This document shows, piece by piece, positions 62,439 through 64,000 of a stretch of 64,000 nt of DNA (positions are counted from its first letter, which is position 1; every line of letters starts with the position of its first letter). The DNA is taken from NCBI GenBank assembly GCA_934371135.1, contig CAKRNO010000001.1:1-64000 (forward strand). The letters run 5' to 3'. Under the pieces are notes generated by a model that saw only the letters and a program-made list of their open reading frames with translations, had not been told where the DNA came from and did not search any database. The position numbers and the translations under genes are program-made. This DNA is from an uncultured Eubacteriales bacterium (lineage in GTDB: Bacteria; Bacillota; Clostridia; Oscillospirales; CAG-272).

Positions 62439-63758
62439 TTACTGTTCCTGTGCTTCGCCGGCTTTTGCCTTGGCGGGTGCCTTGGTGACCGCTTTGGACT
62501 TGACGAAGTCCATCGCTGCCTTGACGAGCATATCCTTTTCGATGTCCTCGCGCGCCACCATCGACTTTACCTGCTCCACGGGCACATTGTATGCGGTCGA
62601 GATGCGGGTATATTCAGCTTCGATGGCGTCATCGGCAACGGTGAGCGCTTCCTGCCGCGCGATGGTCTCGAGAGCGAGGCGGAGCTTCACCTGCTTTTCT
62701 GCCTGCGGGCGGAGCTGCTTGCGCAGGTCGTCGAGCGTCATGTGCATGTACTGCAGGTAGGTCTTGAGGTCGAGGCCGTTCATGCGCAGGCGGTTGTCCT
62801 GGTCACGCACGAAGTTCTCGGTCTCCTGCACATACATAGCCTCCGGGATCTCGTCGGGGACGAGCGCGATCAGTGCCTCGCAGAGCTTCTGCTCCACTTC
62901 GTCATCGGCTGCCTTTGCGTTCTTTTCCTGGAGTTTTGCCTTAACGTCGGCTTTATATTCTTCCAGCGTGTCAAATTCGGAAATATCTTTCGCGAATTCG
63001 TCGTCCAGTGTGGGGAGCTCCTCGGTGGAGATGCCGTTCAGCTTGCAGTGGAACACTGCGGCTTTGCCGGCGAGCTCTGCGGCGTGATACTCGGTCGGGA
63101 AGGTGACATTGACGTCAAACTCCGTGCCGATCTCCTTGCCGACGACCTGTTCCTCGAAACCGGGGATAAACTGACCGCTGCCGAGCTTCAGGCTCTGGCC
63201 TGCTGCGGTGCCGCCGTCGAATGCGACGCCGTCCACCGTGCCGGCATAGTCGATGTCGACGGTGTCGCCGTCAGCGGCGGCACGGTCGGTGATTTCAACG
63301 GTGCGGGCATTGCGCTTGCGCACGCGCTCCAGCTCTTCGTCGATATCCTTTTTCAGGACGCGCTTGACCTTCTTCTCCGCCTTGATGCCGGTGTAGCCGG
63401 TCAGCTCGAATATGGGCTTGACGCCGACTTTGGCTTTGAAAACGACGCCGTCCTCGGCGGAAACGGAAACCACCTCGATCTCGGGCTGCCCTACGGTGTC
63501 GAGTTCAGCTTCCTTCACCGCTGCCTCGTAGGCATCGGGGAGGACATCGTTGATGGCGTCATCATAGAAGACCTCTTTGCCGTAAAGGCGCTCGATGATA
63601 TGCCGGGGAGCTTTGCCAGGGCGGAAGCCGTCGATCTTGATCTTCTTGACATCTTTTTTGTATGCGCGATCCACGGCGGCGGCAAAGGCAGCCGCATCAA
63701 CGGTGAATTCGATCTCATACTGATTCTTTTCGGTCAGTTCCTTTTTGGAAAGACTCAT
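62439..63758 (-). CDS. tig: Trigger factor
   Basis: 439 residues; ATG at 63758 with GGAGG 11 bp upstream. The ribosome-binding signature region FRPGKAPRHIIERLYGKEVF lies near 45-65 (G-F-R-P-G-K). The peptidyl-prolyl isomerase domain is at about 150-245 (ADGDTVDIDYAGTVDGVAFD, GSGQFIPGFEEQVVGKEIG, VTFPTEYHAAELAGK). The C-terminal helical arms end in a KSKAVTKAPAKAKAG tail. First chaperone met by nascent chains; co-transcribed with clpP and clpX, as in many Firmicutes. Confidence 0.97.
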   Translation of the reverse strand: MSLSKKELTEKNQYEIEFTVDAAAFAAAVDRAYKKDVKKIKIDGFRPGKAPRHIIERLYGKEVFYDDAINDVLPDAYEAAVKEAELDTVGQPEIEVVSVSAEDGVVFKAKVGVKPIFELTGYTGIKAEKKVKRVLKKDIDEELERVRKRNARTVEITDRAAADGDTVDIDYAGTVDGVAFDGGTAAGQSLKLGSGQFIPGFEEQVVGKEIGTEFDVNVTFPTEYHAAELAGKAAVFHCKLNGISTEELPTLDDEFAKDISEFDTLEEYKADVKAKLQEKNAKAADDEVEQKLCEALIALVPDEIPEAMYVQETENFVRDQDNRLRMNGLDLKTYLQYMHMTLDDLRKQLRPQAEKQVKLRLALETIARQEALTVADDAIEAEYTRISTAYNVPVEQVKSMVAREDIEKDMLVKAAMDFVKSKAVTKAPAKAKAGEAQEQ

Positions 63759-63810
63759 AGGGTTTGATACCTCCGTGTGGTTTGTAAGTTCATTTTTGCA
63801 TAGCCAAACT

Positions 63811-63839
63811 ATTTTATAAGATTATAAATAATAAGTCAA
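63811..63839 (-). promoter_or_regulatory. Promoter of tig-clpP-clpX
   Basis: On the minus strand TTGACT and TAAAAT are 17 bp apart, about 50 bp before the tig start, within an AT-rich stretch. No CtsR or CIRCE-type operator was recognised. Confidence 0.7.
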
Positions 63840-63894
63840 TACCTTGTTTGCAAATTTTTGCGTTTTCGTGCGCCGGCGCCTATTTTCGTGTCGT

Positions 63895-64000
63895 TCAGGG
63901 CTCCGCGGGAATCAGATAGGGTGTGAAATCCAGCGCATCCGCCGCCGTGAGACAATAGGTAATGCCGTTTTCGCGGATCTTGCGTGCATCCGTGACGCCG
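63895..64000 (-). CDS. C-terminal end of an unidentified protein
   Basis: A minus-strand frame is open from the window edge and stops at 63897-63895. The visible end reads VTDARKIRENGITYCLTAAD and finishes TPYLIPAEP. The 34 residues show no motif I can assign. It would lie upstream of tig in the same direction, with the tig promoter in between. Confidence 0.5.
   Translation of the reverse strand, partial: GVTDARKIRENGITYCLTAADALDFTPYLIPAEP

Overview
The window is 64 kb of a GC-rich chromosome from a Gram-positive anaerobe, most likely a gut member of the Clostridia (Oscillospirales or Christensenellales-like). The basis is AGGAGG-type ribosome sites, TTGACA-N17-TATAAT promoters, frequent TTG/GTG starts, and typical clostridial genes: NfnAB, YlbF, DUF1292, DUF975, TSCPD, long-form HPF, and a GH3 enzyme with permuted domains. 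No rRNA, CRISPR array, phage structural gene or insertion sequence was recognised. Two tRNA genes are present, Arg-CCG and Leu-CAA.

Left part (1-12.6 kb): the end of a Sel1-repeat gene in AT-richer DNA lies beyond the 3' end of tRNA-Arg. Between them is an array of three ~93-bp units carrying copies of the tRNA 3' end. Then follow mgtE with a terminator-bearing leader, a WYL regulator coupled to nfnAB, an acyl-CoA synthetase, a HAD phosphatase, a MATE exporter, yceD-rpmF, and two unknown membrane proteins.

Middle (12.7-39.5 kb): a GH3 glycosidase with permuted domains pairs with a pectate-lyase-fold protein. Next are argGH and an amino-acid ABC transporter. Both promoters carry an ARG-box-like site ending exactly 10 bp before the -35 start. 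The transporter binding protein looks circularly permuted. After DUF975, a GDSL lipoprotein and RluA comes a long modification/repair run, miaB-ylbF-mutS-mutL-tgt. It continues through an unknown membrane protein and an AraC regulator into dxs, then hpf.

Right part (39.6-64 kb): tRNA-Leu, a NUDIX hydrolase, and a sugar locus made of an unknown 843-aa protein, an arabinose/fucose-isomerase-like enzyme and a divergent AraC regulator. Then come phosphohexomutase, lepA-hemW, DUF1292 and a structured non-coding RNA that may be 6S RNA. A tyrosine recombinase borders an AT-rich insert holding a BspA-like lipoprotein and a SIR2-like protein, a plausible defence or mobile island. The window closes with a Ca-type P-ATPase, another AraC regulator, the tig-clpP-clpX proteostasis operon on the minus strand, and the tail of an unidentified gene.
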